From contig JAGCCZ010000021.1 in NCBI GenBank assembly GCA_017651425.1, forward strand, positions 1-64,000: 64,000 bases of DNA, read 5' to 3'. Source of the DNA: Bacteroidales bacterium. Its GTDB lineage: Bacteria > Bacteroidota > Bacteroidia > Bacteroidales > WCHB1-69. Numbering within the stretch: position 1 is the first letter of the stretch; the number at the start of each line of letters is the position of its first letter. The position numbers were made by a program, and so were the translations under genes. Shown piece after piece: positions 36,193 to 44,415 of the stretch. Below the pieces are notes generated by a model. That model saw nothing but the letters and a program-made list of their open reading frames with translations. It searched no databases and had not been told where the DNA came from.

Positions 36193-37611
36193 TTATTTTC
36201 TTCTTCTTCTGGGTTTGAGGTTGTGTTTTGCGACGAAGTCGTCCAACACTTCCTTCAGGGTCGGGGTGCCGATTTCCTGGAGTTCATAACCAACCTTCAC
36301 AACGGGTTGTTTGATCTTGATGAAGCGCGGCAGGTCGATCGGGGTGCCGATGACGACGGCGTCGCACTTGGTGTTGGCGATGGTCTTCTCGAGGTCCTTC
36401 ATCTGCTGAGCGCCGTAGCCCATAGCGGGAAGGAGGGTGCCGATGTTCGGGTAGCGCTCGAAGGTGGTGGTGAGCTCACCAACGGTGTAAGGACGAGGAT
36501 CGACGAGTTCGGCAGCGCCATACTTCATAGCGGCAACCGTGCCGGCACCGATCTTCATTTCACCGTGGGTCAACGTAGGACCGTCTTCGACCACGAGGAC
36601 GCGTTTGCCCTTCAGGAGTTCGGGTTTGTCAACCGTCAGGATGGAAGCAGCGTCAATCTGCTTGGCGTTCGGGTTGATCTTGGCGAGGTTGGCGCGCACC
36701 GTGTTGATGTTCTCCAAGGAAGCGGAGTCGATCTTGTTGATGACGATGACGTCAGCGATACGGGCAACCACTTCACCGGGATAGTAGCTGACTTCGGCAC
36801 CGGGACGCAAAGGATCGGCCACACCGATGGTCAGGTCGGGTTTGTAGAAGGGGAAGTCGTTGTTACCACCGTCCCACAGCACGATGTCGCAGCCGTCGGG
36901 ATCCTTCTCGGCGCCAGCCATCTCAACCCACTTGCCGGTTTGAGGATCTTTGGTCTTGCCGCCCTTGAGGATGGCTTCATAGTCAACACCGGCGTAGATG
37001 ACGTTGCGTTTGGTGACCACGTGCGGTTCGTACTCTTCCATCTCCTCGATGGTGCAGTTCTGATATTTGAGGTCGTCAACGCAAGCGAAACGTTGGACGA
37101 TCTGCTTGTTCAGATCGGGATCGTACGGCATCGGGTGACGCACGGCGACCACCTTGAAGCCCATACCGACGAGGTATTCGATAATCTTACGGGAAGTCTG
37201 GGACTTGCCGCAGCCCGTACGGGTAGCACCGACGGCGATGACGGGTTTCTTGGAGGGGATCATCGTGTCCTTCGGGCCCATCAGCCAGAAGTTGGCGCCA
37301 GCGGCGTTCACGATAGCGCTCACGCCCATCACATAAGAATAGGGCTTGTCGCTGTATGCGAAAACGCAATCGTCAACATCAAACTTCTTGATCAACTCGG
37401 TCAGCATGGATTCGGGGTAGATCTTAATGCCCTTCGGATACAGATCCTCGCCGGCCAGTTCCTTCGGATACATACGGTCGTCGATACCAGGGATCTGCTC
37501 GGCCGTGAAAGCCACTACGTTGTAGTTTTTGTTGTGGCGGAAGAAGGTGTTGAAATTGTGGAAGTCTCTTCCAGCAGCACCAATGATGATGACGTTTCTG
37601 ACTTTTTTCAT
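36193..37611 (-). CDS. cyclic 2,3-diphosphoglycerate synthase-like GTPase (COG2403)
   Basis: This encodes 472 residues. The N-terminal Rossmann-like part (VRNVIIIGAAGRDFHNFN) is followed by a P-loop domain with GATRTGCGKSQTSR near residue 128, then DIVLWDGGNNDFPF and INKIDSA. This matches COG2403, whose characterised archaeal members make cyclic 2,3-diphosphoglycerate from 2,3-bisphosphoglycerate with ATP. The role of bacterial homologues is unknown. The next gene on the same strand is 2,3-BPG-dependent phosphoglycerate mutase. The C-terminus is basic (KPRRRRK). It has its own -7 element. Confidence 0.82.
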   Translation of the reverse strand: MKKVRNVIIIGAAGRDFHNFNTFFRHNKNYNVVAFTAEQIPGIDDRMYPKELAGEDLYPKGIKIYPESMLTELIKKFDVDDCVFAYSDKPYSYVMGVSAIVNAAGANFWLMGPKDTMIPSKKPVIAVGATRTGCGKSQTSRKIIEYLVGMGFKVVAVRHPMPYDPDLNKQIVQRFACVDDLKYQNCTIEEMEEYEPHVVTKRNVIYAGVDYEAILKGGKTKDPQTGKWVEMAGAEKDPDGCDIVLWDGGNNDFPFYKPDLTIGVADPLRPGAEVSYYPGEVVARIADVIVINKIDSASLENINTVRANLAKINPNAKQIDAASILTVDKPELLKGKRVLVVEDGPTLTHGEMKIGAGTVAAMKYGAAELVDPRPYTVGELTTTFERYPNIGTLLPAMGYGAQQMKDLEKTIANTKCDAVVIGTPIDLPRFIKIKQPVVKVGYELQEIGTPTLKEVLDDFVAKHNLKPRRRRK

Positions 37612-37671
37612 AAAATAATTGTTTTAAGTTATTAAAATAGAGTTTGTTTGTTGTTTCAACTTTTGCGGGGG

Positions 37672-37679
37672 CAAATATA
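37672..37679 (-). promoter_or_regulatory. Bacteroidetes -7 element (TATATTTG)
   Basis: Minus-strand TATATTTG lies 61 bases before the ATG at 37611. Confidence 0.5.
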
Positions 37680-37790
37680 GCATTTTTTTACGAATCAAAA
37701 GATGTCTTGCTTCATTTTTTTCCTCTTTTTGGTCAGCTTCCGCAACGGGAAGGGAATTGTGGTGAGGAAGTTCGTGAAAATGTAAGCCAT

Positions 37791-37826
37791 AAAAAAACGG
37801 ATGTCATTTCAGACACCCGTTTTTTT
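37791..37826 (-). terminator. rho-independent terminator of gpmA
   Basis: On the minus strand AAAAAAACGGGTGTC pairs with GACATCCGTTTTTTT with one mismatch around a 6-base loop. It overlaps the gpmA stop codon. Confidence 0.75.
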
Positions 37827-38577
37827 ATTTGGTCTTGGTCTGGTTGGCCACACTCTCCTGCAATTCCCTCAATTCCTCTTCGGAGAGGCCGATATACTGG
37901 TCGCTCACCACTTGCATCTCCTCGTCCAGTTCCATCAGATAGGGAATGCCCGTCGGGATGTTGAGTTTGACAATCTCCTCGTTCGACATATTCTTCATAA
38001 ACTTGATGATGCCGCGGATGCTGTTGCCGTGCGCCACAATCATCACCTGCTTGTATTTGCGGAGACTTTCCACAATACTCACGTTCCACAGGGGGATGAT
38101 ACGTCTGGTGGCATCTTGCAGCGACTCGGTGCCGGGGCGCGCATCCTTGTATTTGATGTCCTGGTAGCGGATGTCGAACTTGGGGTGGCGTGGGTCGTCG
38201 TCGGGAATGGGGGCGGGCGCCACGTCATAGCTGCGGCGCCAAAGGCGGACTTGCTCCTCGCCATAGATAGAGACGGCCTCTTTCTTGTTCTGGCCTTGCA
38301 GCATGCCGTAGTGCTTCTCGTTCAGCCGCCAGGTCTTCTCTACGGGCAACCATAGCCGGTCCATCTCCTCCAAGACATAGTTGAGCGTCTTGATGGCGCG
38401 CTTGAGGAATGAGGTGTAGGTGAAGCGGATGTCCAAGTCGGAGTCGCGCAGGATCCTGCCGGCACGCTTGGCCTCCTCCACGCCTTGAGCCGTCAGGTCA
38501 ACGTCAGTCCAACCCGTGAACTGGTTGGAAAGGTTCCATTCGCTTTGACCGTGGCGGATAAGTATGAGTTTGTACAT
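37825..38577 (-). CDS. gpmA: 2,3-bisphosphoglycerate-dependent phosphoglycerate mutase
   Basis: This encodes 250 residues, the normal dPGM length. The phospho-histidine motif LIRHGQSEWN is at residues 6-15, followed by FTGWTDVDLT, NEKHYGMLQG and VAHGNSIRGI near 180. It interconverts 3- and 2-phosphoglycerate in glycolysis and needs a trace of 2,3-bisphosphoglycerate for activation. It sits between panD and the cDPG synthase-like gene, all on the minus strand. A short 7/8-base repeat array lies just upstream. Confidence 0.97.
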   Translation of the reverse strand: MYKLILIRHGQSEWNLSNQFTGWTDVDLTAQGVEEAKRAGRILRDSDLDIRFTYTSFLKRAIKTLNYVLEEMDRLWLPVEKTWRLNEKHYGMLQGQNKKEAVSIYGEEQVRLWRRSYDVAPAPIPDDDPRHPKFDIRYQDIKYKDARPGTESLQDATRRIIPLWNVSIVESLRKYKQVMIVAHGNSIRGIIKFMKNMSNEEIVKLNIPTGIPYLMELDEEMQVVSDQYIGLSEEELRELQESVANQTKTK

Positions 38578-38581
38578 TATT

Positions 38582-38610
38582 GATTATTCGATTAATGATT
38601 ATACGATTAC
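38582..38610. repeat. degenerate 7/8-base tandem repeat
   Basis: Units GATTATT, CGATTAAT, GATTATAC and GATTAC lie in the 60-base gap between panD and gpmA. Confidence 0.5.
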
Positions 38611-38637
38611 AGGGGTCGAGGGCATCCTCGCCTGCGG

Positions 38638-38982
38638 TTAGATTCTGTTGCCCTCCTTCGGGAAAATGATCCAGGGCTTGAAGCTGCGGGCCTCTTCAAC
38701 GGGCATGGAGCAGTAGGAGATGATGACCACCACGTCGCCAACGCAAGCCTTGCGGGCGGCGGGGCCGTTGAGGCAGATGATGCCGCTGTCCTTGGCACCC
38801 TTGATAACGTAGGTCTCCAGACGCTCGCCGTTGTTGACATTGAGTACCTGCACCTTCTCGTTCTCAATCAGATGGGCGGCCTCCATCAGGGTCTCGTCAA
38901 TGGTGATGCTGCCCACATAGCTGAGATTGGCTTCCGTGACGGTAACCCTGTGTATTTTGGATTTTAGCAGTTCTATGTTCAT
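38638..38982 (-). CDS. panD: aspartate 1-decarboxylase PanD
   Basis: This encodes 114 residues. The self-cleavage site is YVGS with Ser at residue 25, which becomes the pyruvoyl group; [12 protein letters not shown] and [12 protein letters not shown] follow. It makes beta-alanine from aspartate for pantothenate and coenzyme A. It follows panC by 20 bases in a two-gene unit. Confidence 0.96.
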   Translation of the reverse strand: MNIELLKSKIHRVTVTEANLSYVGSITIDETLMEAAHLIENEKVQVLNVNNGERLETYVIKGAKDSGIICLNGPAARKACVGDVVVIISYCSMPVEEARSFKPWIIFPKEGNRI

Positions 38983-39002
38983 GGGATGAGTCTCTTTAGG
39001 GA

Positions 39003-39833
39003 TTAGCGATAGCGGATATTGTCGATCAGGCGCACTTCGCCGACATATACGGTGATGAAGCCCATGACGCCGGAGGCGTCGTTCATGGAGTGAACGGTCT
39101 GCAGGGTCTGGTCGTCGGCCACTTCGAAGTAGTCGAGTTTGAATTCCGGGATGCGGGCGATCTCCATTTCCACGAAGCGCTTGATCTCGGGCACGTCGGG
39201 CAGCAGCTTGGAATCCTCCAGAATGCGATGGATCTGGGCGGCAATTTCGAACTCGTGCGGGGAGAGGCGGCGGTTGCGGGAGCTCATGGCCAATCCGTTG
39301 GCTTCGCGGACGATGGGACAGCAGACGATTTCGGCGGGCACCTCAATCTGCCGTTTGAGCTCGCGGATGACGGCGATCTGCTGGTAGTCCTTCTCACCGA
39401 AATAGGCCTTGTCTGGGTTGACCCATTTGAGCAGGCGGCCCACAATGACACCCACGCCATTGAAGTGACCGGGGCGCGCGGCACCTTCCATCACCTCCTC
39501 CACGGGACCGAAATGATACTCTTCGGAGGGCGGGGTGGGGAAGACCTCCTCCACGGAAGGCGCGAAAACGAAATCGGCCAAGTCGCCGATCAGCTCCAAG
39601 TCGCGGTCCAGCGTGCGCGGGTACTTCACCAAGTCGTCTTGGTTGTTGAATTGTACGGGGTTGACGAAAATGGAGACGAACACAACGTCGTTCTCCTCGC
39701 GGGCACGTCGTATGAGAGAGAGGTGACCGTCGTGCAAGGCACCCATGGTGGGCACCAAGCCGATGCTTTTGCCTGCGCCCTTTGCGGCAGAGGCTTTCTC
39801 AACTAATTCATTGACAGTAGTGATGACTAACAT
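39003..39833 (-). CDS. panC: pantothenate synthetase (pantoate--beta-alanine ligase) PanC
   Basis: This encodes 276 residues. The nucleotidyltransferase HIGH motif is [14 protein letters not shown] near residue 27. [18 protein letters not shown], the KDYQQ pantoate-binding part and the SSRNRRLSP loop follow. It joins pantoate and beta-alanine with ATP. It lies directly upstream of panD with its own -7 element, so both substrates' steps are coupled on one transcript. Confidence 0.97.
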   Translation of the reverse strand: MLVITTVNELVEKASAAKGAGKSIGLVPTMGALHDGHLSLIRRAREENDVVFVSIFVNPVQFNNQDDLVKYPRTLDRDLELIGDLADFVFAPSVEEVFPTPPSEEYHFGPVEEVMEGAARPGHFNGVGVIVGRLLKWVNPDKAYFGEKDYQQIAVIRELKRQIEVPAEIVCCPIVREANGLAMSSRNRRLSPHEFEIAAQIHRILEDSKLLPDVPEIKRFVEMEIARIPEFKLDYFEVADDQTLQTVHSMNDASGVMGFITVYVGEVRLIDNIRYR

Positions 39834-39867
39834 TTCAAATAAGTTTCAGGTTTGAAAAAAAAGCGGG

Positions 39868-39875
39868 CAAAGATA
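39868..39875 (-). promoter_or_regulatory. Bacteroidetes -7 element of panC-panD (TATCTTTG)
   Basis: Minus-strand TATCTTTG lies 35 bases before the panC ATG. Confidence 0.6.
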
Positions 39876-39890
39876 CACTTTTTCACCAAT

Positions 39891-40424
39891 TTATTGAATG
39901 TTTTCCTGCACCATTTCTTTGAGCGACGATATCACGTCCGGGTCGCTGATGGGCATGCCGTCAAGAATTTCATAGACTTCGTCGGTGTCAAGCGTGTAGT
40001 CCACCTCGTCATCGCGCTTGTAGTGGAAGATGAAGTGAATCTCGGGGTGGGCGGAGATGGTGAGCACCATGGTGCCGGCCAGGTCGCCCATCGGCGGCGT
40101 GTCCAGGTGGGTGAGGCCGAACACGGCGGTGACGGTTGTGCCCACGCCCACCTGCGACTGGATGTCGAGGGAGCCGCCCGTCTGCTCGGTGTTCTGTTTG
40201 AGCAGCGGCAATCCGAGCCCCACCTTGCGGGTGGTGCGGGTGGTGAAGAAGGGGTTGACGACCTTCTGGACGGTCTCTGCGTCCATGCCGCAGCCGTTGT
40301 CCTTGAATACGAGCGTGAGGGTGTCCTTGGCGGAGTCTTCGAGGACCTCCAGCGTGATCTCCGTCGCCTTGGCGCGCGTGGAGTTCTGCAGGATGTCCAT
40401 GATGTGCATCGACAGGTCTTTCAT
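39891..40424 (-). CDS. HATPase_c (anti-sigma factor/histidine-kinase-type) ATP-binding protein
   Basis: This encodes 177 residues from the ATG at 40424, two bases after the DRTGG gene. It has a GHKL ATP-binding fold: N box MDILQNSTRAKATEI near residue 10, G1 box DNGCGMD near 43, then FTTRTTRKVGLGLPLL and GTTVTAVF. It has no kinase dimerisation or sensor domain, so it resembles RsbW/SpoIIAB-type proteins. The C-terminal 60 residues are unassigned. The PHP-DRTGG-HATPase triad is seen near [FeFe]-hydrogenase and NuoE-like genes in anaerobes. No hydrogenase gene is in this window. Confidence 0.82.
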   Translation of the reverse strand: MKDLSMHIMDILQNSTRAKATEITLEVLEDSAKDTLTLVFKDNGCGMDAETVQKVVNPFFTTRTTRKVGLGLPLLKQNTEQTGGSLDIQSQVGVGTTVTAVFGLTHLDTPPMGDLAGTMVLTISAHPEIHFIFHYKRDDEVDYTLDTDEVYEILDGMPISDPDVISSLKEMVQENIQ

Positions 40425-40426
40425 CG

Positions 40427-40762
40427 CTATGCGTTCAGGAATTGATATATCTTTCCGGCCACTTCGAAGGTCTGCTCGTTGGTGCCGAGCACGGGGATGC
40501 CCTCGTCCTTGGCCTGCTCCAGCATGTCGTCGTCGGGTTTGTTGCCCTTCACGAGCACCACGCACGCCAGCTCCTTGAGGGATGCGATGGCGATGACGTT
40601 CTTGTGGGTTTGCAGCGTCACCCAGACGTTGCCCTCTTGGGCGAAGCCCATCACGTCGCTCAGCAGGTCGGACACATAGCCGCCCTTGATTTCGTTACCT
40701 ACATTTTCCTCGCCGCAAAAAATGGTGAGGTTCATTTTCTCGATAAGATCTTTTACTGTCAT
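40427..40762 (-). CDS. DRTGG-domain protein
   Basis: This encodes 111 residues: MTVKDLIEKMNLTIFCGEEN, then VSDLLSDVMGFAQEGNVWVT and LVKGNKPDDDMLEQAKDEGI. These match the small stand-alone DRTGG domain, a probable ligand-binding module also found in phosphotransacetylases and CBS proteins. It lies between a PHP-domain gene and a HATPase gene on the same strand, only two bases before the latter. A regulatory or cofactor role linked to hydrogen metabolism is suggested by context in other genomes. Confidence 0.8.
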   Translation of the reverse strand: MTVKDLIEKMNLTIFCGEENVGNEIKGGYVSDLLSDVMGFAQEGNVWVTLQTHKNVIAIASLKELACVVLVKGNKPDDDMLEQAKDEGIPVLGTNEQTFEVAGKIYQFLNA

Positions 40763-40774
40763 TGTAATATTTGC

Positions 40775-40805
40775 TAAACTATTAAATATTAAACTGTTAA
40801 ATTAT
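40775..40805. repeat. degenerate 7/8-base tandem repeat
   Basis: Units TAAACTAT, TAAATAT, TAAACTGT and TAAATTAT fill part of the 101-base gap between the PHP and DRTGG genes. Confidence 0.55.
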
Positions 40806-40863
40806 CAAGTTTTACTATACTCTTACCCCTTCGGGGCCGCTTAATGTATTAAATTCTCCATTC

Positions 40864-41610
40864 TCAATTCCTTTCTAACATCACCTCCCTGCCTTCTTCC
40901 TGACGGAACGCTTTGGCTATTTCCTCGAAACTGCGGGTCTCCAACTGGAGGTAGCACGGCGATATACCCACCCTGTCGGGTATGTGCGCATCGGAGCTGC
41001 GGGTGAATGTTTTGTTTTTGAGATATTTGTGTACTTTGAGAATCTCGTCCTTGTGGCCGTGCTCAGAGAGCTCCACAGCATCGTATTCGAGGTCGAAGGG
41101 GATGAAGCCGAGTTGCGCGATGAGGCTGTTCTTGAGCTTGTCGATGTGCGCCGGCACGAAGAGGCCGCCGATGGAATGCACAAAATCTGCAATTTGGTTG
41201 ACCGACTGGTCGATGGCGGAGGTCAGCAGGCGAGGCTCCTCATAGACGATGTTGAAGTCTTCGTCAATCTGCACTTGGTCGCCGAAGAGGTCGGGGTCGT
41301 TGGGAATGTCGGGGAGGTGCTTGTCGAGATACTCTTGCAGCATGTCGAGCCGCTCATGGTCGGGCATGTAGCAGAGACAGTGGGCCTCCTCCTTGGTGGT
41401 GACCTCGGCGCCGCAGAGCACAAAGATGTCGCGGTTGGTGGAGTAGTGCTCCGCAAGGCGACAATGGCGCGTGGAGTTGTGGTCGGTGATGGCGATGACA
41501 TCCACCCCGCGCTCAAGGGCCAGGGCGATGATGTTGTCGGGCGTCATCTCCAAGTCCCCGCATGGGGAGAGCAGTGTGTGGGTGTGCAAGTCGGCTTTGT
41601 AGATATTCAC
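40864..41610 (-). CDS. PHP-domain metal-dependent phosphoesterase
   Basis: This encodes 248 residues. Metal ligands are in order: KADLHTHTLLSPCGD at the start, ITDHNS near 40, VLCGAEVTT near 65, FVPAHID near 155 and SSDAHIPD near 210. PHP proteins hydrolyse phosphoesters. I choose the GTG at 41610 because the in-frame ATGs at 41652 and 41688 lie upstream of the -7 element at 41633-41640, and the family starts directly before ADLHTH. First gene of the PHP-DRTGG-HATPase unit. Confidence 0.85.
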   Translation of the reverse strand: MNIYKADLHTHTLLSPCGDLEMTPDNIIALALERGVDVIAITDHNSTRHCRLAEHYSTNRDIFVLCGAEVTTKEEAHCLCYMPDHERLDMLQEYLDKHLPDIPNDPDLFGDQVQIDEDFNIVYEEPRLLTSAIDQSVNQIADFVHSIGGLFVPAHIDKLKNSLIAQLGFIPFDLEYDAVELSEHGHKDEILKVHKYLKNKTFTRSSDAHIPDRVGISPCYLQLETRSFEEIAKAFRQEEGREVMLERN

Positions 41611-41632
41611 GGGGTCCGTTTTTTTGGGGCTG

Positions 41633-41640
41633 CAAAAATA
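41633..41640 (-). promoter_or_regulatory. Bacteroidetes -7 element (TATTTTTG)
   Basis: Minus-strand TATTTTTG lies 22 bases before the GTG start of the PHP gene, and decides that start. Confidence 0.6.
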
Positions 41641-41727
41641 ATAAAAATTCATCGTGGGCCATTGGCAAGAAAACCGGGCTGTGCTCACGATGCTTCCAAT
41701 CTGTCGCTTCCCGGAATGGTTGGTGGA

Positions 41728-43254
41728 CTACTTGCTTTTCACCACCTTGTCGGTTGCCACGCCATTCTCCGTCGTGATGCGCAGAAAGTAGGTGCCCGAA
41801 GGGTGCCTCGACAGGTCGATCACTGCGGTATGGCCGTTCACGTTCACTTTGTCCAACATTCTTCCGGACACATCATATAATGCAACACTTTGGATGCTGG
41901 ATGCTGAATGCTGAATCCGCACCGTCCCGCGAGTTGGATTCGGATACAATGTAATGTTGCCCAAGGTGCGTGTGCCGATGCCAACTCGGAGTGTCAAGTG
42001 CATGGTCACGGTGCTGTCGCAGCCGAACTCGTCTGTGAGCACCTGCGTGTAGTCGCCGTTCGTGCAGTATTCGGTGCCGTTCCAGATGTAGCAGTCGTCG
42101 GGCACTTCCACGGTGAACTCGCTCTGCTGCGGCTGGTGGATTGTGAGGTGCAGCGTGTCCACCTGCGTGCAGCCGTTGGTGTCGGGGTGGCTGAAGGTGT
42201 AGTCGCCGCTTTGCGTGTATTCGGTGCCGTTCCAGATGTAGGCCCCGCACTCGCTGACGGTGACCGCCGTGTGCGTCGGGTTGTGTATCGTGAGGTGCAG
42301 CGTGTCCACCTGCGCGCAGCCGTTGGTGTCGGGGTGGCTGTAGGTGTAGTCGCCGCTCTGCGTGTATTCGATGCCGTTCCAGATGTAACTGCCACATGCT
42401 GAAAGGGTAGTGCTTATGGGTGCCGGACACCATTTGGCCCAGAACTCTTTGTCTCCAGTCGAATGAGTGGGAATATCCGTGACAGGATTGCCTGTATATT
42501 GAGCATCCGAATACCATCCTCCAAATATGTACCCCCCTCGTGTGAGAACGGGAAGCATGACCGTGGGCGAATCGTATGTGTAGGTGTCAGGCGCATCGTA
42601 AGGCAAGGCCCCATAATCGTTGTGATAGGTAATTATATACGAGTCGTATTCCCATTGGGCATACAAGGTGGTGTCGGATGTGGTGGAGAATGAGGCCCCG
42701 TCGGTGTATTCCACCAATCCGCTCGGTGTAGCGGACCAGCCGACAAAGTGCATGCCAACCATCGTGAAGGTGTTTGCTGAAAGGTTTTGTGATGCGCCAT
42801 GATGGAAATGTTGGTAGGGCATCACCCCGGCGCCGCCATTGGCGTCGAAAGTGACCTTGTAGCCTGTGTATAGTTTGTTTGGATATAGAGGAGTGCCAAT
42901 CATGGTGTCTTCTTCAAAAACAAAGACGGGCGACTTGTACCAAAATGACTGCGTGGCATTGTCCCATACGCCAAGTTGAACCGTATCACCGCTATGGCCG
43001 TGAATCATGAGAAAATAATAGTGCGAGAGTTGGCCATAAACTGCGTAAGGACTGGCCTGTGGCGCATATCCTCTGCATTCTGTCCCGCTTAAAGCGACAA
43101 TTTGCAGGCTGTCATTGTTTACGATGGTTGAGTCAAGGTTGAAAATGGCGTTGGTGACCGTCATGTTTGATTCAAACAGATGCGGATTCACATCCCACTG
43201 CGCAAAAGCGGAAAAACAGGATAGTATCCAAACAAATGTTATGATTTTTTTCAT
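41728..43254 (-). CDS. T9SS type A secreted protein with InlB-type and tandem 49-residue repeats
   Basis: This encodes 508 residues with a signal peptide (MKKIITFVWILSCFSAFAQ). Residues about 150-275 carry two InlB B-repeat-like units (YKVTFDANGGAGVMPYQ, IITYHNDYGALPYDAP, GGYIFGGWYSD). Residues about 280-420 hold three copies of a 49-residue module with YIWNGTEYTQSGDYT, HPDTNGC and VDTLHLTIH. Two are almost identical in DNA and one is divergent. The last 75 residues (TLYPNPTRGTVRI, VALYDVSGRMLDKV, HPSGTYFLRI) form a type A sorting domain for T9SS export. It is probably a surface-displayed binding protein. No enzyme domain is visible. Confidence 0.88.
   Translation of the reverse strand: MKKIITFVWILSCFSAFAQWDVNPHLFESNMTVTNAIFNLDSTIVNNDSLQIVALSGTECRGYAPQASPYAVYGQLSHYYFLMIHGHSGDTVQLGVWDNATQSFWYKSPVFVFEEDTMIGTPLYPNKLYTGYKVTFDANGGAGVMPYQHFHHGASQNLSANTFTMVGMHFVGWSATPSGLVEYTDGASFSTTSDTTLYAQWEYDSYIITYHNDYGALPYDAPDTYTYDSPTVMLPVLTRGGYIFGGWYSDAQYTGNPVTDIPTHSTGDKEFWAKWCPAPISTTLSACGSYIWNGIEYTQSGDYTYSHPDTNGCAQVDTLHLTIHNPTHTAVTVSECGAYIWNGTEYTQSGDYTFSHPDTNGCTQVDTLHLTIHQPQQSEFTVEVPDDCYIWNGTEYCTNGDYTQVLTDEFGCDSTVTMHLTLRVGIGTRTLGNITLYPNPTRGTVRIQHSASSIQSVALYDVSGRMLDKVNVNGHTAVIDLSRHPSGTYFLRITTENGVATDKVVKSK
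42144..42388. repeat. 147-base internal tandem repeat in the T9SS gene
   Basis: About 98 bases at 42144-42241 recur at 42291-42388 with only about four mismatches, and the period of 147 keeps the reading frame. Confidence 0.8.
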
Positions 43255-43348
43255 GATGTTGAATCTGCTTATGGCGGTGTTAGAATCTTATTTTCAATAT
43301 TTTATAAAGATATGACTGCCGTAGGGCAGGGTGCTTTGAACAAGATTG

Positions 43349-43356
43349 CAAAGATA
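43349..43356 (-). promoter_or_regulatory. Bacteroidetes -7 element (TATCTTTG)
   Basis: Minus-strand TATCTTTG lies 94 bases before the T9SS gene start, leaving a fairly long leader. Confidence 0.5.
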
Positions 43357-43474
43357 TATATTATTGAAATATAAAGTATGGTTGTCGTTTTCATGCAACA
43401 ATTATGCTGGCAGATGCAGGAACCCCCTGCTTGTTTTTTTCGACCGTCCTTGCCGTGTTCGTACATAAATTTTG

Positions 43475-43482
43475 TATCTTTG
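43475..43482 (+). promoter_or_regulatory. Bacteroidetes -7 element (TATCTTTG)
   Basis: TATCTTTG lies 25 bases before the ATG at 43508. It rules out the upstream in-frame ATG at 43472. Confidence 0.6.
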
Positions 43483-43507
43483 CCCGCTTTTTACAATAAT
43501 GCGTATT

Positions 43508-44404
43508 ATGAAAAAATATCTCTCCTTCATCATCTTGGCGGCCTTCTGCGTCACGGCCCTCGTCTCTTGTAAACCCGACGACGAAATCTATAACCGCGAG
43601 TGCAAAATCAGCAAGATTTGGTACCTGAGCAATGTGTATGAGCCCAACGAGGTCTATAACTACGACAAAAAGGGCGTGCTCACCTCCATTACAATCGATT
43701 CTTTGGAGACATACGATTTTACCTATAACAAGGACAAAACCGTCTCCGAGATTGTCCACAAGGGAAAGGATTACACTGAGAAGATTGTGATGACCTACAC
43801 CGACCGTCTGGTGGACAAGATGGTATATTCTGTCAATGACACCGTGCGGCAGGAGATCATCTTCACCCGCGATGAGGAGACCACTCGCATCACGAAAATC
43901 CATGAGGTTTATGACAAGGCCTTCTACGACAGCTTCAGCATCCTCAACAAGAGCTGCCTTTACAGCTCTTTCATCGGCGACCCGAAGCCTGTCATGGATA
44001 TGATCCGTCAGAGTGGCGCCAAAGACCTTGTGCTGCATTGCGACAAGACCATCACCTACGATCCCGGCAAACACAAGAAATATGATAACATCTCCACGAT
44101 TGTGGAAGAGTATCCAGACCTCCGTCAGGAGATCACCCGCACGTACCAGTACGACCTTGAGTCCTACAATCCGTTCTATGGCTTGCAGTTTGCATACGCC
44201 GGCTATGCGGGCTATTATTTGAACAACAAGCTTGTGGAGACCGAAACCACCAAGACGGCCGGTGTGGTGACCCGCGAGATTGTCTATACGTACAACTACA
44301 CGGGCACGCACTACATGAACGACAAGAAGTTCCCGAGACAGTTTGTCAAGACTTCCAGCGAGAACAATATTCCGCGTAACACCTATATCCTGTACGTCAA
44401 TTAA
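43508..44404 (+). CDS. lipoprotein of unknown function
   Basis: This encodes 298 residues with a lipoprotein signal (MKKYLSFIILAAFCVTALVSC, lipid-accepting Cys at 21, cut here to the motif LVSC). After Cys come KPDDE residues. The rest is beta-strand rich with repeated YDKK, YTYNYTG and TYQYDLE patterns, like YD/RHS-type or DUF4595-type antiparallel sheets, but I cannot assign a family. An ATG nine bases upstream is also possible. It is followed after 11 bases by phosphatidylserine decarboxylase and a glycosyltransferase, so it may be part of an envelope operon. Confidence 0.75.
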   Translation: MKKYLSFIILAAFCVTALVSCKPDDEIYNRECKISKIWYLSNVYEPNEVYNYDKKGVLTSITIDSLETYDFTYNKDKTVSEIVHKGKDYTEKIVMTYTDRLVDKMVYSVNDTVRQEIIFTRDEETTRITKIHEVYDKAFYDSFSILNKSCLYSSFIGDPKPVMDMIRQSGAKDLVLHCDKTITYDPGKHKKYDNISTIVEEYPDLRQEITRTYQYDLESYNPFYGLQFAYAGYAGYYLNNKLVETETTKTAGVVTREIVYTYNYTGTHYMNDKKFPRQFVKTSSENNIPRNTYILYVN

Positions 44405-44415
44405 TTGTTGCGCGC

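Noticed and set aside
36223..37635. 470-codon open frame opposite the cDPG synthase-like gene
   Set aside because: The antisense frame mirrors the coding strand's codon bias. The product is a low-information mix of Val, Asp, Gly and His with no motifs.
43391..44311. 306-codon frame opposite the lipoprotein gene
   Set aside because: The plus-strand gene has a promoter, a lipoprotein signal and tight spacing to psd; the antisense frame has none.
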